Shown here in pieces: positions 7,118-8,425 of a DNA stretch of 8,425 bases (positions are counted from its first letter, which is position 1; each line of letters begins with the position of its first letter). The notes beneath the pieces were generated by a model. It made no database searches. It saw nothing but the letters and a program-made list of their open reading frames with translations, and had not been told where the DNA came from. The DNA is from Actinomycetota bacterium (GTDB lineage Bacteria > Actinomycetota > Thermoleophilia > Solirubrobacterales > Solirubrobacteraceae). The DNA lies in contig JAHWJM010000099.1 of NCBI GenBank assembly GCA_019348435.1, positions 1-8,425 on the forward strand. The letters are read 5' to 3'. A program made the translations under genes and the position numbers.

Positions 7118-7854
7118 GATCCTCCTCCGTTCGTCGATGCGCCGGCGAGCTCCTCGTCGGGCTGCGGGTGCGCCGGGCGCTGCTTGAGCTGGCGGCGGCC
7201 GAGCGGGCCCTCGGGCGAGCCGTCGGAGCGCACGATCTCGCCGGTCTCGGCGATCGCCTTGAAGCGGCGCAGATCGTCCTTGAGCTGGATGCCGGGCTCC
7301 TCGCCGAACATCTTCGCGATCGTCGCGCCGACGGCGCCCGCCGGCGGGCTGTAGCGCATCTCGACGTGCAGCTCGGTGCCCTGGTCGCCCGGCGCCGTGA
7401 CGAAGCGCACGGTGCCAGAGTTGTCGATCTTCGACCCCTCGACCGAGCGCCAGGCGATCCGCTCGCCGGGCACGTCATCGGTGATCTCGGCCTCCCACTC
7501 GACCGTCGTGCCGAGCGGGCCGCGCGCCTTCCAGTGCGAGGTGTTGGGCCCCGTCGAGCGCACCTCCTCGAGGTGCGTCATGAAGTCCGGGAAGCCCTCG
7601 ACGTTGCGCCACAGCGCCGCCTCGTCGAGCACGTCGCGGGTCCGGGCGCCGCTGCGGGAGAGGTTGACCACCCGCCACGGCCGGGCGTCGGCCGCGACGA
7701 GCCGGTCGCGCACCACGCCGACGTAGCCGGCGTCGTAGGAGCTCGCGCCGACGCCCTGCGCGGCGCTGTCGCCGAGCACCACCCACAGCGGGCCGTCCGC
7801 CGCTCGCGCGGCGTCGTTGGCTGCCGACCACTGCGCGTCGTACGCCTCGACGCG
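7114..7854 (-). CDS. Chimeric ORF: N-terminal half of an SGNH hydrolase joined to an SRPBCC (cyclase/dehydrase) domain
   Basis: The 3' part, about 7611 to 7114, is an SRPBCC-fold protein: LWRNVEGFPDFMTHLEEV, SHWKARGPLGTTVEWEAEI, ERIAWRSVEGS, FGEEPG and DLRRFKAIAETGEI. It belongs to the polyketide cyclase/dehydrase-like proteins often found beside this type of dehydrogenase in actinobacteria, and its stop overlaps the dehydrogenase ATG. Its first strand and helix are missing. In their place, about 7854 to 7621, is the start of an SGNH hydrolase: WVVLGDSAAQGVGAS with the nucleophile Ser and VVNLSRSGARTRDVLDE. No GxND or DxxH block follows, so this half cannot be an active esterase. The two meet in frame at about 7610-7625. 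The frame stays open further upstream to 8289, but there it is antisense to the hydratase and receptor genes and looks like nothing known. The true start of either half is not in the window. Confidence 0.8.
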
Positions 7855-8025
7855 GAGGGCCGGGCGTTCTGTGTCGGCGGCGACCTGCACGAGTTCGCCG
7901 CGGTCGCCGACCCGGCCGCACACGTCGCGGAGCTCGCGGCTGCTGTGCACGACGGGCTGACCGCGCTGCACGGGCTTCCTGTGCCGGTCGTCGGCGTGGT
8001 GCAGGGCGTCGCCGCCGGCGGCGGG
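7831..8025 (+). pseudogene. Internal fragment of an enoyl-CoA hydratase/isomerase (crotonase family)
   Basis: This is a short + strand stretch that is not an ORF of its own. It reads LRVVRLDAEGRAFCVGGDL and then HEFAAVADP, LTALHGLPVPVVGVVQG and VAAGGG. RAFCxGGDL is the first oxyanion-hole block, and PVPVVGVVQGVAAGGG the second, of crotonase-fold acyl-CoA enzymes, with the correct spacing of about 45 residues. Neither the N-terminal part nor the catalytic second half is present. On the 5' side it abuts the SGNH fragment of the opposite strand near 7838-7856. On the 3' side it abuts the leader of the TonB receptor gene. Only about 65 codons survive. Confidence 0.75.
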
Positions 8026-8070
8026 AGTGCCGCGCGAGCTCCGCGCCGGGGTATCCTCTCGGCACGGCAC

Positions 8071-8080
8071 GAGGAAGGGG
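8071..8080 (+). promoter_or_regulatory. Ribosome binding site of the TonB-dependent receptor gene
   Basis: GAGGAAGGGG lies six bases before the ATG at 8087 and fixes that start. A TATCCT at 8052-8057 could be a -10 element, but this is weak. Confidence 0.5.
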
Positions 8081-8086
8081 ACCGGC

Positions 8087-8425
8087 ATGACGCGGAACCG
8101 ACGATCGCGAGGTCGAGCGCTCGGCGCACCAACGCTCGCGATGTGGGCCGTCGTCGCCGCGCTGCTGGCGCGCGATGCCGGCGCCACCGACGACCGCCAG
8201 CTCGGTGGGCTCGATCTCGAGGCGCTGATGGACCTCGAGGTGACGATCGCGACGACGCAGGGCGCCCGGGTCGCCGACGTGCCGAGCACGGTCTCGGTGG
8301 TGACGGACGATCAGATCCGCGACTTCGGCTGGCTGTCGATCAACGAGGTGCTCGGCAGCCTGCCCGGGTTCGCGCGCAGCCAGGAGTACGAGCGCCGCAC
8401 GTCCAGCTCGCGCGGGCACTTCGAG
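8087..8425 (+). CDS. TonB-dependent outer-membrane receptor, N-terminus (3' partial)
   Basis: 113 codons are open to the window edge. A basic N-terminus and hydrophobic stretch (residues about 14-28) form a signal peptide, with likely cleavage near residue 33. Next comes LGGLDLEALMDLEVTIATT, the lead-in commonly seen before the plug in proteobacterial and myxobacterial receptors. The start of the plug follows: VPSTVSVVTDDQIRDFG, SINEVLGSLPGFARSQ. Such receptors import siderophores, vitamins or sugars across an outer membrane with TonB-ExbBD energy. The substrate cannot be inferred because the barrel is outside the window. The protein requires a Gram-negative envelope and so conflicts with the actinobacterial core next door. 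Confidence 0.88.
   Translation, partial: MTRNRRSRGRALGAPTLAMWAVVAALLARDAGATDDRQLGGLDLEALMDLEVTIATTQGARVADVPSTVSVVTDDQIRDFGWLSINEVLGSLPGFARSQEYERRTSSSRGHFE

Noticed and set aside
7855..8289. Upstream extension of the SGNH/SRPBCC minus-strand frame
   Set aside because: It is antisense to the enoyl-CoA hydratase fragment and the TonB receptor start, and it contains no recognisable motif.

Overview
This is a GC-rich window whose core, roughly 841-7615, reads like a chromosome of a high-GC actinobacterium. The best match from memory is Thermoleophilia/Solirubrobacterales. The reasons are an Rpf-like transglycosylase, a secreted CHRD-type protein, a DUF2332-type gene, leaderless-looking TAnnnT promoters, TTG and GTG starts that overlap upstream stops, and tight ATGA/GTGA gene coupling. 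The two ends do not fit that picture. The left end is the tail of a zinc-ribbon/FHA protein of myxobacterial style. The right end is the start of a TonB-dependent outer-membrane receptor, which is a Gram-negative protein.

Layout. 1-840 (+): a zinc-ribbon plus FHA protein that changes in frame, near 480, into the C-terminus of an acyl-CoA carboxylase (methylcrotonyl-CoA carboxylase beta type). 841-915 (+): the last codons of an unidentified gene. 912-1568 (+): a secreted CHRD-like protein, followed by a hairpin at 1587-1613. 2578-1629 (-): a peroxiredoxin-like protein and an alpha/beta hydrolase, coupled by an overlapping TGA/TTG. 2632-3267 (+): an intact SGNH hydrolase, divergent from that pair. 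5047-3269 (-): a class V aminotransferase-like PLP enzyme coupled by GTGA to a DUF2332-type gene that is frameshifted and lacks central sequence. 5736-5152 (-): an Rpf-like secreted transglycosylase, followed by a strong hairpin at 5088-5121. 7854-5945 (-): a gene that starts as an SGNH hydrolase and ends as an SRPBCC protein, coupled by ATGA to a complete zinc-dependent alcohol dehydrogenase, with a 34-nt palindrome beyond it. 7831-8025 (+): a small enoyl-CoA hydratase fragment. 8087-8425 (+): the TonB receptor start, running off the window.

The most important observation is that both flanks are mosaics of short gene pieces (about 180-490 bp) joined mid-gene, twice in frame. They mix functions and apparently phyla. 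The simplest reading is a chimeric metagenomic contig around a genuine actinobacterial core, not new multidomain proteins. I did not find a credible undescribed system. The core genes are ordinary metabolism, cell-wall remodelling and hydrolases. The 34-nt palindrome, the damaged DUF2332 gene and the Cys-less peroxiredoxin-like gene are the items in the core most worth a second look. No stretch longer than about 210 bases lacks a gene, and I saw no tRNA, rRNA, CRISPR array or insertion sequence.
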